This document shows, one piece after another, positions 1 through 11,221 of a stretch of DNA of 64,000 nucleotides. Position numbers and translations under genes: made by a program. Origin of the DNA: Leucosporidium creatinivorum. Taxonomy: Eukaryota > Basidiomycota > Microbotryomycetes > Leucosporidiales > Leucosporidiaceae. Where the stretch lies: positions 12,926 through 76,925 of the forward strand of contig BCKL01000036.1 in NCBI GenBank assembly GCA_001600635.1, read 5' to 3'. Under the pieces are notes generated by a model. The model was not told where the DNA came from. It searched no databases and saw only the letters and a program-made list of their open reading frames with translations. Numbering within the stretch: position 1 is the stretch's first letter; the number at the start of each line of letters is the position of its first letter.

Positions 1-258
1 CGCAGGCTTTCTCCGAGTCCGAGGAGCTTACTCCTCGTCGCCCAACCTTTCCCAGCATCTCCCTGACAGACCGCTGCACCGAAGACGCTCGTGGAAGGGT
101 AATTTCGTGCCCTCTCGAGCTCCAGACACTACTTTCTCGATCGCTTGCCAGGTCCGCCTCTTCACCTTTCTCGCTGTAGGGCTGGCTGGCCCTTCCTCGC
201 TTTCTGCTCGTCTCTCTTCGCCACCTCAGTCTCGCTGAGCTTCACAGCAAACGCTACC

Positions 259-1641
259 ATGGACGACCCATCACTCATCAGTGATATCACTCCCGCCGAG
301 GTCAACGCCATGGTGAGCCCCCGCATTCTGGACATCTCAGCTCTTTGTTTGCCTTTTGCGCCGCTGAACTCGCCTTCTCCTGCAGATAGGACCTATTGTC
401 ATGGGCGATATGGCGGCCATCTTCCTCTACGGCGTCCTCCTCTGTGTCTTCCACCGCTTCCTCTCGTCCAGCAGCTGGCACACCGCCTCTCGAACTCTCC
501 GAGCAACCATTTGCTTCGTGATGGCGGCGACCACAGCGGTCACTGGCCTCTACGTTCGGGACGTGTATGTCTTCAGCTCAACAGTAGTCAAGACGCTGGA
601 GTCGGTCGCTGGCGGGGATCTCCCATCAGCTGTACAGGTCCCCCTCGTCGGGATCATTTCGGTGACAGTTCAGGTCGTGTTGGTCCTCCGTGCTTCGAAA
701 GTGAGTGCAACTCCAGGTCGCGGAACGGTGGTGAGGGTCGTTTATGTGCGAGCTAATGCAGGTCTCATCTCGCACAGATCCATACCCAGCCTCGGTGGAA
801 GTGGCTATACATCGTCGCGCTCGGGGCGCTCATCGCCCTCGAGGCCTTTGCCTGCATCATCTCGGCCATGTGAGTTAACTGTCACTTTCCCTTCGGTCTA
901 TTCATGTTTACCTGCATAGGTCGGTCCGCTGCACGTTGCGTGCCGAGTTCCCGCCGAGCCCTTCGCCGAGTTCCGCCAAACACAGATTTTGAGCTGACCG
1001 CCTCCCCTCTGCAGTTACGAGATCCGCTACGCATTCATCCTTGACGACGAGTACTTTGTCGCCATATCCTGGCAAGCGGCGCTTATGCTTTGGCAGGGTA
1101 CGGCGGCCCTCGTCGACGTCCTCGTCTCGACCACGTACATCTTCCAGCTCTGCCGTCGTCTAGGTGGCGTGAACCAAGCCGTGGGAGCGGCGTCGGTCCT
1201 CCGCCTTATTATCCGCATGGTCGTCCAATCCGCCGCATTCACAGCGATCCTCGCGATGCTCGCAATGGTCACTACGGCCGCTTTCCTCGAGTGGGAATTA
1301 ATGACTGAGGATTTGTACTATGCCTTCTTTTTGGTGATTCACTCTTGACTATCTACGACCTCCCAGAGCTGACCCTTGCTCTCTGGCAGCCCCTCCCTTC
1401 GCTCTACGCCCTCTCGCTCTTCACCACGCTCTCCATCCGCGAGAAAGTCACTAAAACCCTCGGCAACCAAACAGGACAGGCCTTTACTGGAGTGCAGAGC
1501 CGACCGCGCTCCCCTCGCAACATCCCCGGCGTGCAGGTCAGCATTGAGCGGGAGATGATGAGTGAGAGGTTCTCGGACTCGATGCTGGACCGGGAGGAGA
1601 GGAGGGTACTAGGGAGTAGGGAGGAGAAGCCGATCTGGTAA
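259..1641 (+). CDS. DUF6534-type seven-helix membrane protein
   Basis: Five exons (259-312, 386-700, 778-869, 1015-1333, 1390-1641) give 343 aa with consistent phases. The protein is strongly hydrophobic, with about seven membrane segments. An early IGPIVMGDMAAIFLYG segment and a late segment with LRLIIRM and PLPSLYALSLFTTLSIRE match the pattern of the DUF6534 domain, which is common in basidiomycete integral membrane proteins of unknown function. The tail after residue about 285 is polar and Arg-rich, so it is probably cytosolic. The start is the first ATG that opens the frame before a good GTGAGC donor. Family assignment is from memory of the motif pattern; substrate and role are unknown. 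Confidence 0.85.
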
Positions 1642-1935
1642 AGTTTAGATTCCTTTGTTGTAGAGTAAGAGCTGTAGATCGATACACTGTCGTAGAGCCT
1701 CACTCGAACGGACCCTCGGCGAAGAGTTCGGCGAAGAGTTCGGCGATGCTTTGACGGCCGTCTGAGAGATCGCATCTCACTTGCAGCTTCTCGCTGTGCA
1801 TTGTATCACTGTTCTCTTGTCTGTGCACTACTCTGAGCACTCTACTGCATCCTCACACTTTCGGCGCCTAGCCTTCGCATCGCCTCCCAGCTGCGTCACC
1901 TCTTCGACTTTCTCCCTTTCTCCACATCTTGCACA

Positions 1936-2982
1936 ATGAACAACGACCAGCTCCCCGAAGGATGGATCTCAGAATACGACCCTCAGCAAGGACGCCCATA
2001 CTATGTCGATACTAGGCAGCAGAACCCAGCAGCGCAGTGGGAGCACCCGGGCCAGACGAGCGGCGATGGACCGCGAGGGCTGATGAGTAACGTCATGTCG
2101 AGTCTTGGAGGCAAGCAGCAGCAGCAACAGTCGAGCTACAACTCTTCATCACAGCAACGTGAGTTTACTTTCGAGGCGCGCTTCGCAGTCGAGCTTTCGC
2201 AGGAATCTCGCTCTTCAAGCTCGTCGGCTGACTCTTGCTGTACATCTCCAAACGAATCAGATGCATCGCCTTATCCCCCTGCTGGAACGTCATACGACCA
2301 GCCCCAACCTCAAAGCTACGGCGCGGCTGAATCCTACGTCGGCGGACCAGCAGCTTCTCCTTATCCCCAGCAGCAATCTCAGCAATCCTACCAGCCTCAG
2401 CAATCTTACCAGCAACCTCAACAGCAGTATCAGCAACCACAGCAGCCGACGAAGACGTCTGGAGGCGGCTTGAGTTCAGGACTGCTCGGTGGAGCCGGAG
2501 GAGGGCTTGCTGCAGGGGCGACGATGCTGCTGGGGAAGGTTTTGGTTGGGAAACATGGAAGCTCGCATAATGGTGGAGGTGGGGGTGGAATGCTGTCGAG
2601 CTTGATGGGCGGGGGACAGCATCAGGGTGAGTTTGGGCGAGTTCGGCGCTCGAGATCGCTCGGCGCTGACGCTTTCTTTCCCCCAGGCGGCGGACAATAT
2701 GGCGGCCAATACGGCGGTGGACATCACGGAGGAGGGCATCATGGGGGAGGAGGAGGTACGTCTCAGCTGCTCACTCGTTCAGGCTTCCAAGCTGATCTTG
2801 CGGCTTGCTTTGCAGGCTTCGGCGATATGTTTGGCGGTGGAGGAGGACATCACGGAGGAGGACACCACGGAGGAGGACACCACGGAGGAGGACACCACGG
2901 AGGAGGGCATTATAGAGGAGGAGGGCACCATGGAGGTGGAGGGCATCATGGAGGAGGGCATCATGGAGGTGGAGGGTGGTAG
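1936..2982 (+). CDS. WW-domain protein with Gln-rich middle and His/Gly-repeat tail
   Basis: Four exons (1936-2158, 2261-2626, 2687-2755, 2816-2982) give 274 aa. Residues about 6-38 form a WW domain: LPEGW opens it, YYVDT lies in the middle, and W-E-H-P closes it, so it should bind proline-rich ligands. A Gln/Tyr/Pro-rich low-complexity part follows, then a Gly-rich stretch with a hydrophobic patch. The C-terminus repeats HHGGG about ten times and could bind metal ions (inference). All three introns (102, 60 and 60 nt) are multiples of three and free of stops, so retaining any of them would still give a protein of up to 348 aa. No close family member is recognised beyond the WW domain. Confidence 0.85.
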   Translation: MNNDQLPEGWISEYDPQQGRPYYVDTRQQNPAAQWEHPGQTSGDGPRGLMSNVMSSLGGKQQQQQSSYNSSSQQREFTFEARFAVELSQESRSSSSSADSCCTSPNESDASPYPPAGTSYDQPQPQSYGAAESYVGGPAASPYPQQQSQQSYQPQQSYQQPQQQYQQPQQPTKTSGGGLSSGLLGGAGGGLAAGATMLLGKVLVGKHGSSHNGGGGGGMLSSLMGGGQHQGEFGRVRRSRSLGADAFFPPGGGQYGGQYGGGHHGGGHHGGGGGTSQLLTRSGFQADLAACFAGFGDMFGGGGGHHGGGHHGGGHHGGGHHGGGHYRGGGHHGGGGHHGGGHHGGGGW

Positions 2983-3601
2983 CGCGCTGAGCGGGCGCAG
3001 GAGAGCTGTAGATAGAGCTGCGACGATAGCGTAGAGCATGTAGATTAGAATTTTAACTTCCCGGACCGTCCCTTAGATGTCTCCTCGAGCGAGAACGAGC
3101 TACCGCAGACCGTCTCGGCGAAGCTTGTGAACAGCGCCGACCGCTACAAGTTCAGCAAGCCACGACACGCCAGCCCTACCAAGGTAAGGCTAATATATTC
3201 TTAGTCTTCCCGCCGTGTGACGGTCAACTCGCCATCGAGCAGCACTGGGCGCTTTCGGCGAGCGATGGGGAGGAGAGTGGCTGGATTTGAGATCGAGCGA
3301 AGCCGAGAGTGAGAAGAGCAGCTACCCCCTAGTTATGCTGTTGCGCTGTAAGCTCAAGCTGCCGATGAGCGAGGACAGCAGTTGGCGATTGAGTCGCCTT
3401 GACAACTGTGAGCGCCGAGCCGACATGCGCGCCGAAGTGTCATTTCACGCTTCAGCAAGGCCGCAGAGATGAGCGACGAGACCCAGAGCATACTGATGAT
3501 GGCTTCGTTCAAATTATCGCATACTACTGGCCCACCGCAGCCTCGACTGCCCATCGACGACGCCCTCCCAACGAACCGCCACAAAAGGACTGCAGAACTG
3601 T
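2983..3601. other. Intergenic stretch between two convergent genes
   Basis: The 3' ends of the WW-domain gene (plus strand) and the FKBP gene (minus strand) face each other here. Apart from the short orphan exon-like segment listed separately, no convincing coding potential was seen on either strand. Confidence 0.6.
3077..3183 (+). other. Orphan exon-like open segment
   Basis: A 107-nt stop-free stretch reads VSSSENELPQTVSAKLVNSA and continues in a similar polar style. It is preceded by a CCCTTAG acceptor-like site and ends with AAG before GTAAGG, a good donor. No neighbouring exon could be joined to it. It may be a leftover exon of a lost gene, an alternative 3' exon of the WW-domain gene, or chance. 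Confidence 0.25.
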
Positions 3602-4387
3602 TTACTTGAGCTCCTCCTTGGTAGGCTTGCGGTTCTTGATATCGAGGAGCTCGACCTGGAGGGATGAGGTCAGCGGGTTTGCTTCATCTGAGCGTGCAGG
3701 CGAGAGCCGGGGCGGAAAGCTCGGCTCTCGCTCGGTTTCGAGTCCGAAGCCTCGTCACGGCGATCTTGGGGACTTGACACTCACATCGAAGACAAGGGTC
3801 GCTCCACCTGGAATGGGACCGGTTCCGCGCGAGCCATAGCCGAGGTGCGCAGGGATGGTGAGCTTGCGCTTCTCGCCGGGGCACTGCGAAGTTCGGGGAG
3901 GGTCAGCGAGCGCTAGAGCGGGCTGTAGGCACAGTCATACCATGTCGAGCAGTCCCTGATCCCATCCCTTGATAACTTGGCCCGAAGCGACTGTATTGTA
4001 GCACTCGTTAGCGAGTGGGCGGCTCGTGAGGTCGGCGCCGAGCACTCACCCTTGAACACAAACGGCTGTCCCCTCTTCCTGCTCGTATCGAAGGGAGTAC
4101 CATCGGCCAGAGCTCCGTCGTAGTGCATGCTATGATACAAAGTAGCGTTAGCTCCTACTTGAGGTCGCGGAGAACAGCGAAACGAGAGACACGCACCTCA
4201 GCTTGTCGCCCTTCCTCGAGAGGAAAGTGCAGACGTCGGGCCTGTAGACGGTCTCGACGATGAGATCGGCCTGTCCGGTAGGAGCTTCAGCGGCAGGCGA
4301 GGGAGAGGCCAGCGCAGTGGTGGAGAAGGCGAGGGTCATGATGCCCGTTGCGAGGACGGCGCCGTAGACGCTGTTGGGGATCCTCAT
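3602..4387 (-). CDS. FPR2: FKBP-type peptidyl-prolyl isomerase of the secretory pathway (FKBP2 class)
   Basis: Five exons (4387-4197, 4129-4050, 3990-3941, 3883-3785, 3655-3602) encode 157 aa. It begins with a signal peptide ([20 protein letters not shown]). A single FKBP fold follows, with the family landmarks [47 protein letters not shown] and [14 protein letters not shown]. FKBPs catalyse cis-trans isomerisation of prolyl peptide bonds and bind FK506. The signal peptide and single domain match ER-lumen FKBP2/Fpr2. The C-terminus is KEELK, one residue longer than a KDEL-like retention signal. The gene symbol is by family analogy. Confidence 0.92.
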
Positions 4388-5119
4388 GATGCTTGGTGTG
4401 TCGGTTACTACAGCAGAGCATAGCGTCAGTAAGATGCGAGTCTTCCCTGTACTCTGCTACAGCTCGCTCCCGCCCCAAGCCTGAGAACGCCCCTCCTTCC
4501 CCGCTTCTATTCGCTTGTAGCGGAGAGCAGGGCTGCACAGCTGCGTCTCCGAGTACAACAGTACAGGCTTCTATTCCGCCGCCCCGCCATGCTGAGCCTC
4601 TCCGCCCGCTGATGCCTCCCCGTCGCCAGCTCAGCGCTCAGCCTCCGCCTCCCAGTCCCGGCAGCAGCGGCCAACTCACTTGAGCTCTAGGGGGCGACTG
4701 AAGTGCTTTAAGTAGATTGATCCTGTGTAGCGAGCGGCGAGTGCTTGCAGACGAGAGATGCGGCAAGAGCGAGAGGCAGCGCGCCGCAGTCGCGAGCCGA
4801 TTTGGACAGCCTCGGCCTTCGCATCCTCTCAGCTCGCCGCAACGCTACAGAGCTTCGAAGAGAACGAGAAAGAATCGTATTGTAAGGAATGCATGCGAAC
4901 GGACCGGGGATTCTCTATGTACGAGTAAGGGTAAGCAAGGGGTGGAAACCTCGGGCCAGAGAGAACGACGAGGAGAGCCAAGGTCGGATAGGGGGTCTAA
5001 CAATCTGTATACAATCGGGGGTAAGCTGTAGAAGGGGGGTAAGTGTGTATGTACGGTCGGTGGTAGTAGTGATGCGAAAGCGAAGTGTCTGTCTGGCTGT
5101 CCCTCGGCGCGGCTCTCCC
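4388..5119. other. Intergenic stretch upstream of the FKBP gene
   Basis: This lies between the 5' end of the FKBP gene and the 3' end of the next minus-strand gene. It should hold the FKBP promoter and the neighbour's terminator. Both strands have only short open frames that look like shadows. Confidence 0.5.
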
Positions 5120-7229
5120 TCAAAGAGCCTCTCCAATCCCTCCGCTCTCCGTCCTCTTCCCCTTCGGCGTAGTCCCTCCCGCCACAGTGAAGCCCCAGGT
5201 ACTCTCCCCCCTCTCGATCTTCGGCGTCGCTGATCCTCCTCCACTCGCGCTCCCTCCATCACTGGGGTTCGGACTGGCCTCACCAGCGAGCGAAGCTTCA
5301 AGGAAGGAAGTACGATCGCCTGGTCGGAGGGTGAGGTTGGAGGGGCGGAACTTGGGACGAGAAGGGGAGACGGAGGTCGCCGAGCCGGGAAGGGAGGGCT
5401 CGAGGGACGAGGCCGAGGTAAAGGAGGAAGTATCGGAGCGGCCGGCGAGGGAGTCGTCCAAGGAAGAGGTGGAAGATGAGGTGGAGTCGGAGTTGACGGT
5501 GGAGGTGGGAGAGATGGCAGCGGGCGAAGGCGAACGAGCTTTGATGGTGCCGTTGCGCTCGGGAGGGACGGCGAGGGGCTGAGCGAGTGGTCGATCCTCC
5601 TCCTTCTCGGCGCTCGAGGCCCTGGCTCCACTATCGCGACTCAAAACGACTCTCCTCCCGACCTTCGGCAACCCCTTTGCCTTCTCCCTCGCCCTACTCG
5701 CCGCTTCCTCCCTCGCCTTCTTAGCAGCCGCCTTGGCCCCCTCGGGACCGGTCAAGGATTTGGAGCTCTTCCTCTGATGAGGCTCGGCGGTCGAACGAGT
5801 AACGATGGGCGGTTCGGAGGGGGAGGAGATGAACGTCGCTGCAGGCGGAGGGACGGGGGAGGTGTTGTTGTGGAGGGAGAGCGAGTCGATGGAAGAGGAG
5901 GAAGGCGAGGAGGCGGTGAATGGCGGAGAGATGGGAGGCGAAGTAGCGCCTTCCGAGCTCGTGATGCTCGGCGCCGTCGATCCCGCCCTGGTAGCCCTCC
6001 TCTGCACATACACCTTCAACTCCTTCCCGTCAAACTCTGCCCTCGGCGCTGCACTCGATACTCCGCTGCCCAAGCTGACGAGCTTCTCGAAATGCCCTCC
6101 CTCAGCGCCGTAAGAATCGGCGACGATGTGCACCTTGTGCCCTCGACGCATGGCGACGGTGATGTTGTCGAGGGAGAAACCGGGGAGAGTGACGTGTAGG
6201 ACGACGACGTGTGGGTCGGAGCGGTTGATGGATATTGAGGCGCCTTTGGGTTCGGGTCGAGGGTCGAGAACTGTTGAGCGGGAGAGGGTCAGCTATTGCT
6301 CTCCTACCGAGCGAACAGATCATGAGCAACTCACATTCGACACCGTCAGCCGCGACCTTGAGTACCTCGCCACTTCCGTCTCCCTCCTCGTCCTCGGCCC
6401 CCGCGCCAGTCCTCTCACTCCAACAGCTCCCACTTCCACCCGAACAAACGCTCGAAGCATCCGAGTCCCTCATCCAAGGCCTCGAGCTCGTACTGCTATA
6501 CGTCCCACTCGAGCCCGGTCGATGGGAAGAGGTCGGCGAAGGGAGATGCGAGAGGGACGGCGAAGAGGAGTGCGAGCGAGTCATCATGCTGGTGACTCCT
6601 GCTGGGGGTGGTGGTGCTTGTGGAAAGGGGGAGTAGAAGTTTGGTGAAGTGGAAAAGGGGTTGGAGGCGAGAGACGGGGAGGAGTCGGGCGTGTGGGATA
6701 AGGCTTGCGAGAGGTTGTAGGCTGCTGATGATTGCGGTGGAGAGGCGAAGGAATCGGTGTCGGAGGTCGAAGCTTTAAGAGTAGGCTGCGAGGTGATGAG
6801 AGTGGGAAGAGATTGATGGCGCTGGGCCGAGGTGGAGGGCGCGCTCGTCGAGGCCGCCGAGGGTTCGGGATGAGGGACGACCAAGGCCGCAGGGTCGTGC
6901 TCGATATGCTCCTGTCTCGACTTGGCAGGCGGCAAACTTGAACTCCCACCCTCCTCTCCCAAGCCCATCCCTACGTCCCAAGTCCCTCTACTCAGTCCGT
7001 GACCTTCTCCCTCCTCCGAAGAGTGCCGCACGGTGACCAGCCTCGAGTAGGGCGTCTCTCCACCTCCACTCGACTGAGAAGAAGACGTTTCGAAGGAAGC
7101 CATAGTGTTGATGGATGAGTCGGATCCTCCTTCAGCCGAGTTGGTGGCGGGAAGAGAAGGTCGAACGGTCGAGGGAGGGGGGAAAAAGGGCGAGTCTTGC
7201 CCTTCACGTAGAGGTGGTGGTGAAGGCAT
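5120..7229 (-). CDS. Large disordered protein with a central Hsp20/alpha-crystallin-like domain
   Basis: Two exons (7229-6335 and 6270-5120) give 681 aa. The first 295 residues are Ser/Pro-rich and low complexity. Around residues 300-385 the sequence becomes ordered: HVVVLHVTLPGFSLDNITVA, then a Gly-Gly-His-Phe-Glu-Lys turn, and GKELKVYVQRR. This is the beta-strand pattern of the small heat-shock protein domain with the LPGF motif. The rest is again Ser/Thr/Pro-rich with basic patches. Canonical sHSPs are only 150-250 aa, so this is probably a regulatory or scaffold protein with an ACD-like fold rather than a simple holdase (inference). An in-frame stop lies just 5' of the chosen ATG; a 5'-leader intron may extend upstream. 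Confidence 0.75.
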
Positions 7230-10175
7230 TGTCGCTGATTACCCTTGAGCGTAGAAGCGAGAGCGAGCTGGCTGAAGAGGATGAAGAAGGACGTCAGCGC
7301 CAGCCGAAAGCGGGCAGGAAGGTGACGGAGGCCGAGGGTCGGCTGAGTGAGCGAAGGTGAGCTGACTCGAGTCGAGTACAGCTGCATGCCCGCTGATTGA
7401 CATACAACGCTCTTCCAGCTTGATGACGGAAAGCTCGACCTCAAAGATCGTCGCCCGAGATATCCCCCTCTCCCGCGCCTTCGAAACCATGCCCACCGAG
7501 CCCTTTGTAGCCCTTTCTGGGGGGTTGAAGCTCACCTGCTACCTCCTACTTGTAACCGCAACGCTAGCCTGCTGCAGGCTGAGCGAGTAGATCAAAGTCG
7601 GGTGGTGGCTCGACGACGACGTCTTCGCGCGAAGTGAGCTAACGGAGTCGGCGTTGGCTGACGAGGAAGGAAGGAGAAGTGGTGACGCGGTGGCGGTGGC
7701 GGTGCTGCAGTCGAGCAAGATAGCTTTCTGTAGAGCATCAGAGTCAGCGCCCGTCGCTCTAGTAACGCCGAACGCGCTGTCCTCCGCCCGTCCCAGCTCA
7801 GCTGAGCCGCGTATGACGGCGGAGCAAGCGGTGCGCCGCCGAGGGTTCAGCAGAAGCTGTAGCCTGGTACCAGCTGCATCCAGCACTGCTCCCTGACGCC
7901 CTACAGCTCCATCTCACACCTCATCAACGCCCGACCCGCATACCAGGCACTTTAAGCGCCTTGCCGGTCTTTGGCCACTCGTCTCCACCCAGCGAGCCAG
8001 ACCGGTACAGGAGCAAGCACTCACCTCGGCGCCCCCTTTTACACTTTCTGTACCGTCCTACGCTTGCACCAGAGCTGTCGAGCGCGAGGGCCGAGTTTTG
8101 CGCCGATCCGGGTGGGTGGTGAGCGAGCGGACGAGCAGGCGGGTCTTCTTGATGTGTGCTGTTGCGGTGTGGACGCGAGGGGAGGTTGCGCAGGTGCAGC
8201 TACACTTAGCTATTGAGCGCTGTAGCGGTACAAGCCAAGGAAGCGGCGAGAGAGGCCGGACGAGCTAAAGCTTGTTGGTCGCGTCGAGGTGGTTTCGGCG
8301 CTGGCTGAAGTGAGAGGGGAGGGCTGGAGGTGTTCCGCTGGTAAAGTGGCTGTAGCTGTATACAGGTGCTCCCGTGTCGTGCTGTGAAGAGATAGCCGGA
8401 AACGAGCAAAGTGGTTGAAGGTCAAGTTCAAGCTGCTCGGGCAACGATGATGTCGGCGGGGTGCTCTCAGCGCAAAACTTGACCCGGCTACCTCTAACTA
8501 CTACTGCAGAGTACACCTCGAATATGCTGTACTGCAGTAGAGGTCAACTCGGCCCGAGATCCTCGACAACCCGCTCGGCCCCCTCTCTCGGCGCAAGGCC
8601 CTTCTGTCTCGTCTCGTCCCCGCGAGCCCCGTGCTGCACCTCATCAGCCCGTGCTGGGCAACCTTCGATCTTAATGACGGTACAATTTTCGCTTAGGCGA
8701 GATCTACTCCCCGCAGATTGAGAGTCAAAGGTCAATTGAGACAAGGAACTTTCCGCTTGGCTTCGGCGGAATTTTCGAGCAGCTGCTTCCAGCATCTTAC
8801 GGCACTACAGGCCAGCCAGGACGTTCAATCTCTCACTACTCAGCAAACGACTCTGATGCCACAGCGATGCTCAACAGCTCATGGGAGCCCTCCGTCCCCT
8901 TTGGAGACGGCGCCGAGGGTCCAGGCCTTCTCCCGGCGCCTCTTGCCTCCCCTTCTCGACTTTCAATCCTGCAGTCGCCCACACGCGCTTGTTGCTCGTC
9001 AACGTCTCACCATCAACTTCTCATGATGTCTGTGAATCGAGCGAGCGGCGAGCATCAGTCGACGGTAGATGTCTCGAGGCTCCGAGTCGGAGTTGGCAAC
9101 GCCGAGCAGCGGATTTGGAAGGGAATGAGAGTGCTGCTATGTAGTCCTGCTGAGCTGCCCATCAAAGTGAAGTGTGAATTCAACGAGCAAGAATCTACAT
9201 GTGGTCCTCCTCAGGCCGGAGTTGGCATGCTGACAGCTGGACGGGTGGCAGTGCTCGGCGGAGAGCTCACCTGGCGAAAGACAAGCTCATCGAGCCACCG
9301 CAAGCTCGTAGAGATCAGGGCGATCGTAATGCACTACTCTTCTCGTTCATGGCTCACCGTGAGCCGCAGAACAGCAGGAAGTGCGCCAACGGAGCCTCCG
9401 TCACTAACTCTCTCGACCTTACGGGCTTCCTGGCGATGCATCAGGCTGCCGATCCTCGACAAGCACCCGCGGACTTCCAGCTTGTGCTACTCCTCGGTCC
9501 TTCAGATAGCGAGAGAAAGAGAAAGAGCTGCGCAGTACAAGGAAGAGAGCGAGAGCAAGTTCAGAGCAGCGAGCAGAGGTCGGCGACGCAAGACCATTAG
9601 GCAGCAGCCAGGTGAGTCGTGCAGCTGTGTAGCTGTACCGAGCTAAAGTACCTAGAGAGTTTAGCAGAGCAAGTCGAGATGACAGGTTCAGACGAAGGAG
9701 ATCAAGCTCTTTGCTCGACTTTGCGATCCGGACGGGTCGCTCTCGCTTTCTCTCTCCCTCCTTTCTCGTCTCGGTGTTTGCTCGTCTCGCTGCTTGCTCG
9801 GCTCTGCTTCTGAACTTCGTCAAGCCGATTAGAAGGGAGCAAGAGAGTGACTGACAAAATGCAGGCAAAAAGGGAGCCAGTTCTGTCTGCGACTGAACGA
9901 GCTCGACTCGGCGCTCGGGTTCGGTTGCCCTTCTCCCAGACGACGCAGAGTGGTTCACCGCGCCTGCTCTTGCTGTGAGCCGTCTAGATCGGCGTTAGAA
10001 GACAATCAGCCAAGCGCAAGCTCCTGTGCTGTAGCACAGCGTCCTCCGTCGAGCCCATAGCCGCCGAGCTCGGAGCGAAGGGACAGGCGCCTCGGAGATC
10101 TTCCTGCGATTTTGCACCTCTGTCTCTTTGCTCTTCCTCTTCTTCTAACTCCAGTCCCTCTTTCACGGCCCGGCC
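7230..10175. other. Gene-poor 2.9 kb stretch, no confident gene
   Basis: No spliced model with convincing protein character was found. On the minus strand, 7240-7890 contains splice-like sites (an acceptor at about 7727 after GCTGAC, a donor at 7535) and a 43-codon open piece up to about 7405. These may be leader exons of the Hsp20-domain gene. The plus-strand open frame at 8867-9646 has shadow-like composition. The last 200 bases should hold the promoter of the gene starting at 10176; the sequence CGAGCTCGGAGCGAAG there recurs upstream of its paralogue near 60.9 kb. Confidence 0.45.
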
Positions 10176-11221
10176 ATGCCCATCACCGAAGAGGAAGCCC
10201 ACCAATGGGCAGGCGCGTCCACCGCCGAGCATCTCACCGAGGTTCGTTCGACGCAAGAAGACGGCCGCGTTACGGCGGGCATGGCGCGATACATGATTAG
10301 GACGACCAACAAAGTAGCTCACTGCTTCATAGCAGACGGCGACCAAGAGCCCATTCTTCCCCTCCCCAACGCCGTGATCCACCCGAGACTGTGGTGTGCA
10401 GATCTTCTTCGTCGCAACCAGCGGAAGCTAACGACGCTCGAAGGAGAGTATTATGTGAAGACTGGCATGGCGAACAAGTCTGGGAAGGACGATCCCCGGT
10501 TCATGTCGACCTTTGGCCACCGGCAAGAGATCACCCCTGGAAACGGCAACATTCCCTTCCTGAGGGTGAGTAGAGGGGCCGCCTCTGGTGTTATATGCCT
10601 AAGATATACGCTCACACATTCCAACATCAGATTATGTTTGACCCAACGGTTTGTGCGCCTTCAATTCGCTTCCTTCTGCTCGATGATCATCGCCGAGCTC
10701 GTCGCTGACTCATGATCGCACTCCTCGCAGCCGCCATGATGCACGAGTACATTGAGACCGCCAAGGACTGGATGATGCACGGCGTAACGGGGCGCAACAG
10801 CTTCCGACCTCTGCTCTGGGTTGGCGTAAGGGACTGGGAGACGTGCTCGGCGTGGACTCGCGGCGTGGTGAGTGTGGGCGTGCCGGCGACTCTGCTCCCA
10901 TTGAGCTGACCGTATACTTTTGCACAGCTGCTCCTCTATGCTCGAGAATATAGGAAGGTGATTCGGGCTGATTGCCTTCTCAATCTTCGTTCTCTCGTCA
11001 TCGCCGAGCACTAAAGCTGACCCTCTCGCTCGCAGACCATCCAAGGCGGTCACATGCGGCACCTGGAGCAGCAGAGACATGGATTGAACGATCTCCTTAT
11101 CCAGTGCGGAGTACAGCCGGAGCAAGAGATCCACAGCTTAGCTCATGTGCCCTCCTTGACGGCGAGGCAGGCTCGGCGCTCGGGGGTTTCGGAGGCAGAA
11201 TTGAGGAGGCGGTGGGCGTGA
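10176..11221 (+). CDS. Unrecognised conserved protein, intact member of an inverted gene pair
   Basis: Five exons (10176-10565, 10631-10652, 10731-10867, 10928-10957, 11036-11221) give 254 aa; exon 2 is only 22 nt and exon 4 only 30 nt. The N-terminus MPITEEEAHQWAG, the segment WVGVRDWE and the tail SLAHVPSLTARQARRSGV are shared with a second copy on the opposite strand at 60812-59779. Exons 2, 3 and 4 have the same lengths there (22, 137 and 30 nt), which confirms the splice model for both. The protein is soluble-looking, His- and Trp-containing, with no signal peptide or membrane segment. The family was not recognised and no function is proposed. Confidence 0.85.

Noticed and set aside
2627-3034. 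Acidic repeat frame (Glu/Asp/Thr units) over the His/Gly repeat
   Set aside because: It is a frame shadow of the repeat in the WW-domain gene.
7239-7535. Possible first exon of the Hsp20-domain gene
   Set aside because: It begins at a GTG that is itself a good donor site. One splice could join it in frame to the ATG at 7229, but the best acceptor does not, so it was left out of the CDS.
8867-9646. Plus-strand open frame of 259 codons
   Set aside because: Composition is Ser/Arg-rich and irregular, there are no domain-like blocks, and overlapping frames are equally open. This is typical of G+C-rich non-coding DNA.
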